A DNA stretch of 13,511 nucleotides, taken from positions 1 to 13,511 of the forward strand of contig NIUZ01000046.1 of assembly GCA_002254285.1 (NCBI GenBank). The letters run 5' to 3'. Position numbers and translations under genes: made by a program. This DNA comes from Bacteroidetes bacterium 4572_112 (GTDB lineage Bacteria > Bacteroidota > Bacteroidia > Bacteroidales > UBA1556). The notes under the pieces are model-generated. The model was not told the origin of the DNA. It saw only the letters and a list, made by a program, of their open reading frames with translations, and did not search any database. Positions 8,098-13,511 of the stretch are shown one piece after another; the stretch's first letter is position 1; every line of letters starts with the position of its first letter.

Positions 8098-8143
8098 GAC
8101 ATAATAACACCATCCAATTAATAAATTAAAAAAACTCAACATA

Positions 8144-9475
8144 ATGATATTACTTAAGAACGCCAATATTGTAAATAACAATAAGGTAATTACAGCATCG
8201 GTACTAATTGAAGGTGAAATAATTAAAGATATTTTTGAAGGAGAAATCCCTGAAATTGATGCTGAAGTTATTGATTTGCAAGGTAAATATCTATTACCCG
8301 GTATTATTGATGACCAAGTACATTTCAGAGATCCAGGACTTACTTATAAAGCTGATATTGCCACCGAAAGTAGAGCTGCTATTGCTGGTGGAGTAACATC
8401 ATATATGGATATGCCAAATAATAACCCTCCTATTCTAACACAAGATTTATTGGAGAAAAAATATAAGGATGCGGCTACAAAATCCATGGCTAATTACAGC
8501 TTTTATATGGGTGCATCAAACGATAATTTGGACGAAGTACTTAAAACTAATCCATCAAACGTATGTGGAATAAAGGTTTTTATGGGCTCATCAACAGGAA
8601 ATATGCTTGTTGACAATCCTGAAACGTTGAAAGGTATTTTCAGCCAAGCTCCTACCCTTGTTGCCACACATTGTGAGGATGAAGAAACTATAAAAAAGAA
8701 TACTGCTGAATTTAAGAAAAAGTATGGCCTAGATATGCCAATTAGAATGCATCCACTTATTCGCTCTGCTGAAGCTTGTTACCTATCATCATCAATGGCT
8801 GTAAAGCTTGCAAAAGAGAATAATACTCGCCTGCACGTATTGCACCTTACTACGGCAAAAGAAATGGAGCTTTTTGACAATACTATAGCTTTAAAGGATA
8901 AAAAGATTACTGCCGAAGTTTGTGTACATCACCTTATTTTCAATGATAAGGATTATGATACATACGGAACAAAAATTAAGTGGAATCCTGCTGTAAAAAC
9001 CGAGGACGATAGAAAAGCATTATTGCAAGCTCTTATTGACAACAAAATTGATGTAATAGCTACCGATCATGCCCCACATACTGCTGAAGAAAAGGATAAT
9101 AACTATTTTGAGGCACCATCTGGCGGGCCATTAGTACAACACTCATTGGTATCTATGTTAGAGTTTTATCATAGAGGCGAGTTAAGCCTTGAGCAGATAG
9201 TAACAAAGATGTGTCATGCTCCTGCCGACTGTTTCGCTATAAACAATAGAGGATATATAAATAAAGGAAATTTTGCCGACCTAGTGGTTGTAGACCTTAA
9301 TAATAAATGGACTGCCGACAAATCTAATGTACTATATAAAGTAGGTTGGTCGCCATTTGATGGCAAAGAGTTTAAATCTAAAGTAATGATGACCTTCGTT
9401 AATGGTAGCCTAGTCTATAATAATGGTAAATTTGATGAAAACTTTAGAGGAAAACGCTTATTATTTAACAAATAA
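8144..9475 (+). CDS. pyrC: Dihydroorotase (class I / multifunctional-complex type)
   Basis: 443 residues, full length. Catalyses ring closure of N-carbamoyl-L-aspartate to dihydroorotate in pyrimidine synthesis, in the cytoplasm. Amidohydrolase-fold motifs are in order: LPGIIDDQVHFRDPG (51-65; H60 metal ligand, R62 substrate), MDMPNNNPP (88-96), CGIKVFMGSSTGN (141-153; K144 at the lysine position), ATHCEDE (174-180; H176), LHVLHLTT (230-237), KWNPAVK (279-285) and ATDHAPHTAEEK (306-317; D308 catalytic). The first His of the usual DxHxH pair is Gln (DDQVH), a substitution I recall as common in Bacteroidota dihydroorotases, so activity is still expected. The ATG at 8144 follows an A-rich leader with no Shine-Dalgarno. 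No terminator is visible before the next gene 46 bases downstream. Confidence 0.93.
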   Translation: MILLKNANIVNNNKVITASVLIEGEIIKDIFEGEIPEIDAEVIDLQGKYLLPGIIDDQVHFRDPGLTYKADIATESRAAIAGGVTSYMDMPNNNPPILTQDLLEKKYKDAATKSMANYSFYMGASNDNLDEVLKTNPSNVCGIKVFMGSSTGNMLVDNPETLKGIFSQAPTLVATHCEDEETIKKNTAEFKKKYGLDMPIRMHPLIRSAEACYLSSSMAVKLAKENNTRLHVLHLTTAKEMELFDNTIALKDKKITAEVCVHHLIFNDKDYDTYGTKIKWNPAVKTEDDRKALLQALIDNKIDVIATDHAPHTAEEKDNNYFEAPSGGPLVQHSLVSMLEFYHRGELSLEQIVTKMCHAPADCFAINNRGYINKGNFADLVVVDLNNKWTADKSNVLYKVGWSPFDGKEFKSKVMMTFVNGSLVYNNGKFDENFRGKRLLFNK

Positions 9476-9521
9476 AACACAATATAATATTGAAATTTAA
9501 TAACTTACAAAGACAAATACT

Positions 9522-10247
9522 ATGAATTACAAAATATTACTTATTAGCCTTTTTACTTTTATAGGCATAACTTTAAAAGCACAAATTCCACCAAATTATT
9601 ATGATAGTGCTGTTGGTAAAAAAGGATTACAAATGAAGATAGCATTACATAATATTATTGATAACCATACTGTTGCAAGCTATAGTTCACTTCATACTCA
9701 TTATCAAACAACCGATAAAAAGGCCAATGGCAAGGTATGGGATATGTATTCTGATGTACCTGGCGGAACACCTCCTTATGAGTTTACATTTATGACTGAT
9801 AAATGTGGAAATTATCAAAACGAAGGCGATTGTTATAATAGAGAGCACTCTTTTCCACAATCGTGGTTCAATAAAAGCTCACCTATGAAATCAGATTTAT
9901 TTCACGTATACCCTACTGATGGTAAGGTAAATGGAATGCGATCAAGCTATCCTTATGGCGAAGTAAGCAATCCTACAAAAACATCGCTAAATGGATGTAA
10001 ATTAGGACCAAATACCACTGCTGGGTATTCAGGAACCGTATTTGAGCCTATTGATGAGTATAAAGGAGATTTTGCTCGTACATACTTTTATATGGCTTCT
10101 CGATACTATAGTGAAGACGGATCGTGGCAGAATAATGCAATGGTAAATGGCGCTGAGCCAAAACCATGGGCCCTAAATATGCTATACCAATGGCATATAC
10201 AAGATCCTGTAAGCGTTAAAGAAACAAAAAAGCCGCTCAAAAGCTAA
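9522..10247 (+). CDS. Secreted endonuclease I (EndA/NucM family), reading frame ends before its sorting tail
   Basis: 241 residues. Signal peptide 1-20 (ILLISLFTFIGITLKAQ). Non-specific DNA/RNA nuclease of the beta-beta-alpha-Me fold: NREHSFPQSWF (106-116; E108 and catalytic H109), DLFHVYPTDGKVNGMRSSYPYGE (125-147; N137), KLGPNTTAGYSGTVFEPIDEY (160-180), GDFARTYFYMASRYY (182-196) and WALNMLYQWHIQDPVS (216-231). In relatives I remember, the motif after 'VN' is RSN, here RSS, and DPVS is followed by a conserved ~25-residue block (RNNAVY...NRNPF.DHPE). That block is missing. The frame ends KETKKPLKS-TAA, and a T9SS type A sorting domain continues at once in the -1 frame (to 10480). Either the gene is frameshifted or decayed, or a programmed -1 shift at 10226-10232 joins the parts into a 319-residue protein. 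Likely extracellular, for nucleic-acid scavenging. Confidence 0.87.
   Translation: MNYKILLISLFTFIGITLKAQIPPNYYDSAVGKKGLQMKIALHNIIDNHTVASYSSLHTHYQTTDKKANGKVWDMYSDVPGGTPPYEFTFMTDKCGNYQNEGDCYNREHSFPQSWFNKSSPMKSDLFHVYPTDGKVNGMRSSYPYGEVSNPTKTSLNGCKLGPNTTAGYSGTVFEPIDEYKGDFARTYFYMASRYYSEDGSWQNNAMVNGAEPKPWALNMLYQWHIQDPVSVKETKKPLKS
10226..10232 (+). promoter_or_regulatory. Candidate -1 ribosomal frameshift site (A AAA AAG) in the endonuclease gene
   Basis: In the endonuclease frame the codons read ACA AAA AAG, giving the heptamer A AAA AAG, the same slippery sequence used in E. coli dnaX. A -1 slip there leads directly into GCC GCT CAA AAG CTA ATT GTG GAT and the sorting domain with no stop. No strong downstream stem-loop is evident, and a single-base loss from the A run in the genome or assembly would look identical. 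Confidence 0.4.
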
Positions 10248-10249
10248 TT

Positions 10250-10480
10250 GTGGATTTTTATCCAAACCCTGCAAATACAGAGGTGAATATTTTAATTGAT
10301 GCAAATAACAGCAGTTATTATGTTCAAATAATAGATATTAGCGGAAGAATACTTATCAATGAGCAGAAAAGTGGAAATAAATCGCGTATAGATATTTCTA
10401 ATTTAGAAACTGGCATTTATATCCTTAGCATCAGAAACGAAGAAAATCAATTCAAAACCTTTAAACTAATAAAGCAATGA
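10250..10480 (+). CDS. T9SS type A C-terminal sorting domain (Por secretion tail), -1 frame continuation of the endonuclease
   Basis: This frame is open from 10220 (after a TAA at 10217) to the TGA at 10478; the GTG at 10250 is not a credible independent start because there is no signal peptide. The 76 residues are a textbook type A tail: DFYPNPANTEVNI, then VQIIDISGRIL, then ISNLETGIYILSIRNEENQFKTFKLIKQ. Such tails are recognised by the T9SS and removed after translocation, and are useful only when fused to a cargo with an N-terminal signal peptide, here the endonuclease just upstream. The stop overlaps the queD start as ATGA. It should be read as the broken or frameshift-expressed C-terminus of the endonuclease and not as a separate gene. 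Confidence 0.85.
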   Translation: MDFYPNPANTEVNILIDANNSSYYVQIIDISGRILINEQKSGNKSRIDISNLETGIYILSIRNEENQFKTFKLIKQ

Positions 10481-10926
10481 CAAAAATAAGACTTACCAAA
10501 GAGTTTGAATTTGAGATGGCACATTCGCTTCTTAATTACGACGGCCTATGCCAACATATTCATGGTCATTCGTATAAATTGGCTGTAACAATAAAAGCCA
10601 CGCCAAATTGGGACAAAGCGTCGCCAAAGCGTGGTATGGTAATGGATTTTGGAGCTTTAAAAAAGATTGTAAACCGACTTATTGTTGACCCACTGGATCA
10701 TGCTTTTGTAATAAATAGCGAAACTCCATCGGAATGGATAACAAATAATCAACAATTATTCGGCAGAACATATGAGGTTGATTACCAACCTACTTGCGAG
10801 AATATGGTTATTGATTTTGCCGACAAAATTATTCCAGAATTACCAGAAGGCATTGAATTAGTTGCCATTAAACTACACGAAACGGCCACTAGCTATGCTG
10901 AGTGGTTTGCGGAAGACCAAATATAA
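10477..10926 (+). CDS. queD: 6-carboxy-5,6,7,8-tetrahydropterin synthase (QueD / PTPS family)
   Basis: 149 residues. Converts 7,8-dihydroneopterin triphosphate to 6-carboxytetrahydropterin, the second step toward queuosine/7-deazaguanine. All key sites are visible: zinc ligands H16 (EMAHSLLNYDG), H29 and H31, with the catalytic Cys25 in CQHIHGH, which is the CxxxHGH pattern of QueD as opposed to the wider spacing of animal PTPS or the Glu of PTPS-III; VMDFGALKKIV (55-65); the D74-H75 pair in LDHAF; CENMV (107-111); and the pterin-anchoring Glu135 in KLHETATSYAEW. The ATG at 10477 overlaps the upstream TGA (ATGA), implying stop-start coupling to the frame carrying the sorting tail. No other queuosine genes are in the window. 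Confidence 0.9.
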   Translation: MTKIRLTKEFEFEMAHSLLNYDGLCQHIHGHSYKLAVTIKATPNWDKASPKRGMVMDFGALKKIVNRLIVDPLDHAFVINSETPSEWITNNQQLFGRTYEVDYQPTCENMVIDFADKIIPELPEGIELVAIKLHETATSYAEWFAEDQI

Positions 10927-10927
10927 T

Positions 10928-10987
10928 AGTGAATAGTGAAGGGTGAAGTAACTAATCATATAACTACTTAAGCTTTCACTATTCACT
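10928..10987. repeat. 13-bp perfect inverted repeat downstream of queD
   Basis: AGTGAATAGTGAA (10928-10940) and TTCACTATTCACT (10975-10987) are exact reverse complements with a 34-base loop, starting one base after the queD stop. The left arm belongs to a GTGAA-rich run, and AAGGGTGAAGT (10939-10949) recurs exactly at 11011-11021. A T tract is weak (TTTT after the right arm), so a terminator role is possible but not shown; it may be simple-sequence DNA. Confidence 0.6.
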
Positions 10988-11054
10988 TTTAAACACTTAT
11001 ATAAAGGGATAAGGGTGAAGTTGTATTATCAATTATGTAAATCATTAAAAGAAA

Positions 11055-12020
11055 ATGAAACTTATGAAAAAAAGCACCATTTTAATGGCTGTAATTATTT
11101 CTATTACAGGATTAGTAATATTTGGATGTAACTCTCACTCACCAAAGAAAGTAGACCCTTCTGTTTTAATACAAAAACGTCCCAATAATAAATTCGAAAT
11201 TATAGCCGATAGTTTGAAAATGCTTGGCAAATTTGATGCTGCTATAAAAAACTATAACAAATCATTGGAAATTGATAAGTCTATAAATACACTGTATAAT
11301 ATCACATACATTTATGCTCTTGAAAATAATTTAGACTCAGCATTTTATCATTTAAATTTGATTAACGCCTCCCTTGATTCGTCAGCTTGGAGATTATCGA
11401 ATGGACAATTAATAAACTTAGTAAATGATAATCGTTGGAAAGATGTAGTTGATATTAGGTTTGAAAAATATCAAGCAAAATTTGGAGATTTAAATTATCC
11501 TAATCTATCGAAACAACTAATGACTATAGACGTTTTAGACCAGTCATATAATACTCTCATGAATATTTATCCTGATTCTTCTGACTATTATTGGAAAATG
11601 AAAAAAGAAATTAACGATAAAAACGTGCAAGATGCAGAGGAAATAATTGCGAACTACGGTTGGGTACTTACAAAGGATGTTGGACAAATTTCTAACTATG
11701 TTTTATTCCTAGTGTTTCAACATTGTGGAGATGTAAAGTTAATGCGTAAGTATGAACCATTATTAAGAAAAAATGCTGAAATTGATGATTCTTTTAAGAA
11801 TCAATATGCTACATATATTGATCGAATTTTAGGATATGAAGGTAAAAACCAAATTTATGGTACGCAGATGTCCTATGATTCTTTAAAACAAGTATATTAT
11901 TTAGGGGATAATCTTGCTTCACCAGATAGTCTTTCTATTTTAAGAAAAAGAATGAAATTAAATCCCATTGAAGATTACTTGAAAACTATGAATGCAGAGC
12001 TAAGGGTAGAAGTAAAATAA
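11055..12020 (+). CDS. TPR lipoprotein with a C-terminal DUF6624-like domain
   Basis: 321 residues. Lipoprotein signal: basic start, hydrophobic 8-23 and a lipobox ending IFGC with Cys25; a second in-frame ATG at 11064 (Met4) would serve equally well. Residues ~45-105 form a TPR pair (IIADSLKMLGKFDAAIKNYNKSLEID, then YIYALENNLDSAFYHL). The C-terminal ~130 residues match the pattern I know as DUF6624: NYGWVLTKDVGQ, then LVFQHCGDVKLMRKYEPLL, YIDRILGYEGKNQIYGTQM, and a final RMKLNPIEDYLKTM. That domain has no established function. The protein probably sits on the periplasmic face of a membrane. It is flanked by simple repeats on both sides, has no near neighbours on its strand, and no promoter motif is recognisable in the 128-base leader. 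Confidence 0.8.
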   Translation: MKLMKKSTILMAVIISITGLVIFGCNSHSPKKVDPSVLIQKRPNNKFEIIADSLKMLGKFDAAIKNYNKSLEIDKSINTLYNITYIYALENNLDSAFYHLNLINASLDSSAWRLSNGQLINLVNDNRWKDVVDIRFEKYQAKFGDLNYPNLSKQLMTIDVLDQSYNTLMNIYPDSSDYYWKMKKEINDKNVQDAEEIIANYGWVLTKDVGQISNYVLFLVFQHCGDVKLMRKYEPLLRKNAEIDDSFKNQYATYIDRILGYEGKNQIYGTQMSYDSLKQVYYLGDNLASPDSLSILRKRMKLNPIEDYLKTMNAELRVEVK

Positions 12021-12063
12021 TCCTCTTTAGATTTTATATTATTATCACTTTGGCAATAAGGAC

Positions 12064-12119
12064 TTAATTCCACATTCTTAATTCTTAATTCCTAATTCTA
12101 CATTCTTAATTCCCAATTC
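12064..12119. repeat. Degenerate TTAATTC tandem repeat
   Basis: Six copies of a TTAATTC-like heptamer are spaced irregularly (12064, 12078, 12085, 12092, 12106, 12113; two with a C substitution at the first bases), separated by 'cacattc'-type spacers. Simple repeats of this kind are common between genes in AT-rich bacteria. No function is inferred. Confidence 0.75.
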
Positions 12120-12197
12120 TATCTCTTCCCTTCCATGCTTTTTTTTCAACTTACGGGCGCGGGTTAGGAATTCATCAAGCTTCATTTCTTTATAATA

Positions 12198-12493
12198 ATA
12201 CCAATTTGGTATAAATCATGCCGTGGGTAGCTCAAATTTTATGGTCAGTATTTGCATAAAAATACTCTTTCCCCAACACAAGTTGCAAATACTTAAATTG
12301 TTGGCTCCATATCTTTTGTGATAAATGACTAATACCAAATTAATACCAAAACACGCCATATAAATCGTTTATATTTCCCTATTACTGCGTTAAAAATTAT
12401 TTCCATAGCTTCGGCTATGCAAATAATTTTTGCCTTCTAATAGGAAAATATATTCCAATTTATTTATAGCGTATTTTGATACCAAATTGGTAT
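12198..12493. mobile_element. MITE-like non-coding element bounded by 15-bp inverted repeats
   Basis: ATACCAATTTGGTAT (12198-12212) and ATACCAAATTGGTAT (12479-12493) are exact reverse complements, each itself a near-palindrome, and bound 296 bases with no credible gene. The internal sequence 12213-12331 has only short ORFs. The right half is a long imperfect palindrome. Size, AT-richness, terminal repeats and hairpin potential fit a non-autonomous MITE or REP-derived element. No clear target-site duplication is seen: both ends are followed by TATAAA, and the outer flanks are simple A/T. Mobility is inference and needs other copies in the genome. Confidence 0.55.
12332..12493. repeat. 162-bp imperfect palindrome with a cUUCGg loop
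   Basis: The arms 12332-12409 and 12414-12493 pair along almost their whole length around a TTCG loop (12410-12413). The loop is closed by CATAGC/GCTATG, and further out by AAAAATTATTT with AAATAATTTTT, then CCTATTA with TAATAGG, and ATACCAAATT with AATTGGTAT. Several differences between the arms (for example ACACGCCATA against TATAGCGTAT) are C/T changes that keep G-U pairs on one strand. C(UUCG)G is an exceptionally stable RNA tetraloop, so the transcript, if made, would fold into one long hairpin. Confidence 0.8.
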
Positions 12494-12705
12494 AAAAGGC
12501 CATCAAAATTTGGACTTGGGAATGATGCATTTACTTGACTTATATAACAATCCCTAAACGAGTTTTCCAGCACAGCAAGTGAGTTTAATGATAATGGTAA
12601 AAACACATTTGCCTCGGCAGGGTGAAATTTATACATCAAAAAATAGTATTCCCAAATACAAGAAGTGAAAACCTTTACTATTTATTTTTTCAAAAGTACA
12701 ATGAG
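12494..12705. other. Intergenic sequence without a recognisable gene
   Basis: Together with 12021-12197 this flanks the MITE-like element. A - strand frame is open from 12681 to a stop at 12460 inside the element (74 codons including stop), but it is rich in F, S, L and Y and matches no family I know. The + strand frame from 12494 has several stops. No tRNA, promoter consensus or strong terminator was found. It could be a decayed gene remnant or part of a larger repeat. Confidence 0.4.
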
Positions 12706-12731
12706 ATTATTATTAGGGGAGAAATAATAAT
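12706..12731 (-). repeat. AT-only hairpin at the end of the acylphosphatase-like gene
   Basis: ATTATTATT (12706-12714) and AATAATAAT (12723-12731) form a perfect 9-bp inverted repeat with an 8-base purine-rich loop (on the + strand), touching the stop codon of the - strand gene. The stem has no G-C pairs and no good T run follows, so it is at best a weak terminator. Confidence 0.35.
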
Positions 12732-13063
12732 TATGATTTGAAATATTTATTTTTTATTTTTTGTATGAAAGTGAAATCATCTTTATGCACTTTCAATGAA
12801 GTAAATCCAGATATCTCAACAACTTCTGAGACCTCTGTTCTAAATATATTAATATATTTTCGAAGTGGACCATGCTCTAAGTAGTCAATATATTTATTAA
12901 GGCTATCATCACTCCCTTCTGCTTCAATATCAACATGAACAGAATCACCATTTTTATAAACAGCCTGTATATCATGTTTAAAAGCACCAATCTGAGAATA
13001 GAAATTAAAATCAATACGATTTAAATCACCTTCCATAAATATATTAATATGTTTTTTATTCAT
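12731..13063 (-). CDS. Acylphosphatase-like small protein lacking the catalytic arginine
   Basis: 110 residues, slightly longer than the ~90 of typical acylphosphatases because of a basic C-terminal tail (FIQKIKNKYFKS). The fold pattern is recognisable: a first strand INIFMEGDLNRIDFNFYSQ (6-24) aligns with the G.VQGVGFR phosphate loop, then the acidic strand VDIEAEGSDDSLNKYIDYLEHGP (44-66) aligns with the family's 'V.IEAEG....L..F...L..GP', and a final edge strand VVEISGFTSLKV (81-92). The catalytic Arg falls at Asn20 and the glycine loop is lost (NRIDFN for QGVGFR), while the catalytic Asn may persist as Asn38. The protein is thus probably not an active acylphosphatase; a binding or structural role is possible. 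No signal peptide. It stands alone, and no promoter consensus is found upstream. Confidence 0.65.
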   Translation of the reverse strand: MNKKHINIFMEGDLNRIDFNFYSQIGAFKHDIQAVYKNGDSVHVDIEAEGSDDSLNKYIDYLEHGPLRKYINIFRTEVSEVVEISGFTSLKVHKDDFTFIQKIKNKYFKS

Positions 13064-13177
13064 CTAAATAAAATTTGTTACATGAAAACAGCATTAGAAT
13101 TTTACCGCTTAGCAAAATCCACTCCAAAATACATAACACCCTAGTTTTCTATGCATAAAGCAAATATCATCATATAA

Positions 13178-13200
13178 TATTGGGTACGTAATTCCCAATA
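13178..13200. repeat. 7-bp inverted repeat, operator-like
   Basis: TATTGGG (13178-13184) and CCCAATA (13194-13200) are exact reverse complements around a 9-base centre containing TACGTA. It is about 115 bases upstream of the acylphosphatase-like gene. An operator role is only possible, since no regulator is encoded nearby. Confidence 0.45.
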
Positions 13201-13242
13201 AGAGAGCCCTTCTACAACAAAGAAACACTCATTTTTTTATAG

Positions 13243-13273
13243 TAATATTTGATACTTTGGGTGCCAAATATTA
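13243..13273. repeat. Nested inverted repeats TAATATTTG...CAAATATTA
   Basis: A perfect 9-bp outer inverted repeat (13243-13251 and 13265-13273) partly overlaps an inner one, TTTGG-gtg-CCAAA (13256-13268). The two share the right arm and are mutually exclusive when folded, which is the shape of a simple alternative hairpin, though chance is likely in such AT-rich DNA. Confidence 0.45.
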
Positions 13274-13378
13274 ATTTACAAGGATACAACTTTTTTATAG
13301 TTATTTACAAAAAAAATCAGCTAATAGAACATTCATTTGATTTGAAATCCTTAAATATCAAAAAATTACGTAATTAAT

Positions 13379-13491
13379 ATATGAAACGAACATAAGAGAT
13401 TTTAATCTTAATTTACCCCATAGATTGAGGATTAAAATATTATTATGTAACTCATATCACCATTAAAAATATAAACATATGAAACGAGCAT
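13379..13491. repeat. Imperfect direct repeat ATATGAAACGA(A/G)CAT around a hairpin
   Basis: Copies at 13379-13393 and 13477-13491 differ at one of 15 bases and are 98 bases apart. Between them is a stem of 11 bp with one G-U wobble (ATTTTAATCTT 13399-13409 with AGGATTAAAAT 13428-13438). The second copy is near the window edge, so further units beyond 13511 cannot be excluded. Confidence 0.5.
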
Positions 13492-13511
13492 GACAAAATA
13501 ATTATTTAACT

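Larger units (their letters stand above)
13064..13511. other. 448-base non-coding region rich in short inverted repeats
   Basis: No ORF of useful length, tRNA or rRNA fragment is visible. It contains three small inverted repeats and one imperfect direct repeat (listed separately), plus a repeated TTTTTTATAGT (about 13233-13243 and 13289-13300). A gene starting beyond 13511 may be regulated from here, but no TAnnTTTG motif was found. ATGs at 13381 and 13479 each open only a 4-codon frame. Confidence 0.5.

Noticed and set aside
7906..8181. 91-residue - strand ORF across the holB-pyrC junction
   Set aside because: Antisense to holB 3' end and pyrC start; the hydrophobic content is typical of reversed AT-rich coding DNA.
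12064..12119. CRISPR or iteron origin
   Set aside because: Heptamer simple repeats with irregular spacing and no replication gene nearby.
12460..12681. 74-codon - strand open frame running into the MITE-like element
   Set aside because: No recognisable domain, composition rich in F/S/L/Y as for non-coding AT-rich DNA, and the end is supplied by the repeat; kept only as a possible remnant.
1..13511. Undescribed defence or mobile gene system
   Set aside because: No nuclease-helicase, toxin-antitoxin, recombinase or phage genes were found; the coding content is T9SS/envelope and housekeeping genes.

Overview
The window is AT-rich, gene-dense bacterial DNA from a member of the Bacteroidota. The evidence is a cluster of type IX secretion system (T9SS) signatures found only in that phylum: a gliding/CHU_C-type (type B) sorting domain, a PorP/SprF-family outer-membrane protein, a TPR/beta-propeller/OmpA protein and a type A (Por secretion) C-terminal tail. 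Start codons lack Shine-Dalgarno sequences, and three start regions carry the Bacteroidota -7 promoter motif TAnnTTTG. The genus cannot be fixed from the sequence; a marine or environmental Bacteroidales/Marinilabiliales-like relative is only a guess.

Layout. Bases 1-4335 are a tight + strand operon: the 3' end of a large secreted adhesin with SprB-like repeats, a PorP/SprF protein, and an OmpA-family protein carrying an extra DUF1573-like C-terminal domain. Together they look like one T9SS cargo and its dedicated surface-anchoring partners. Bases 4336-4647 hold a cluster of REP-like palindromes and a rho-independent terminator for the opposing strand. On the - strand follow a glycerolipid-type acyltransferase (4648-5823) and a small outer-membrane beta-barrel protein (5987-6748). 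From 6937 the + strand carries a housekeeping run: clamp-loader subunit delta' (holB), dihydroorotase (pyrC), a secreted endonuclease I whose T9SS tail lies in the -1 frame, and queD, which overlaps the tail by ATGA. A lipoprotein with a TPR and a DUF6624-like domain (11055-12020) stands alone between simple-sequence repeats.

The last 1.5 kb (12021-13511) is mostly non-coding. It holds a TTAATTC tandem repeat, a ~300-bp MITE-like element (12198-12493) whose right half is a 162-bp imperfect palindrome capped by a cUUCGg tetraloop, one - strand gene for a degenerate acylphosphatase-like protein (12731-13063), and a run of short inverted and direct repeats.

The most interesting points are: (1) the endonuclease is separated from its secretion tail exactly at an in-frame A AAA AAG heptamer, the classic -1 slippery sequence, and queD is stop-start coupled to the tail frame; (2) the REP-like hairpins at 4369-4564 keep their pairing while their arm sequences differ; (3) the MITE-like element with its long palindrome; (4) the acylphosphatase-like protein that lacks the catalytic arginine. 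No complete new defence or mobile system is visible.
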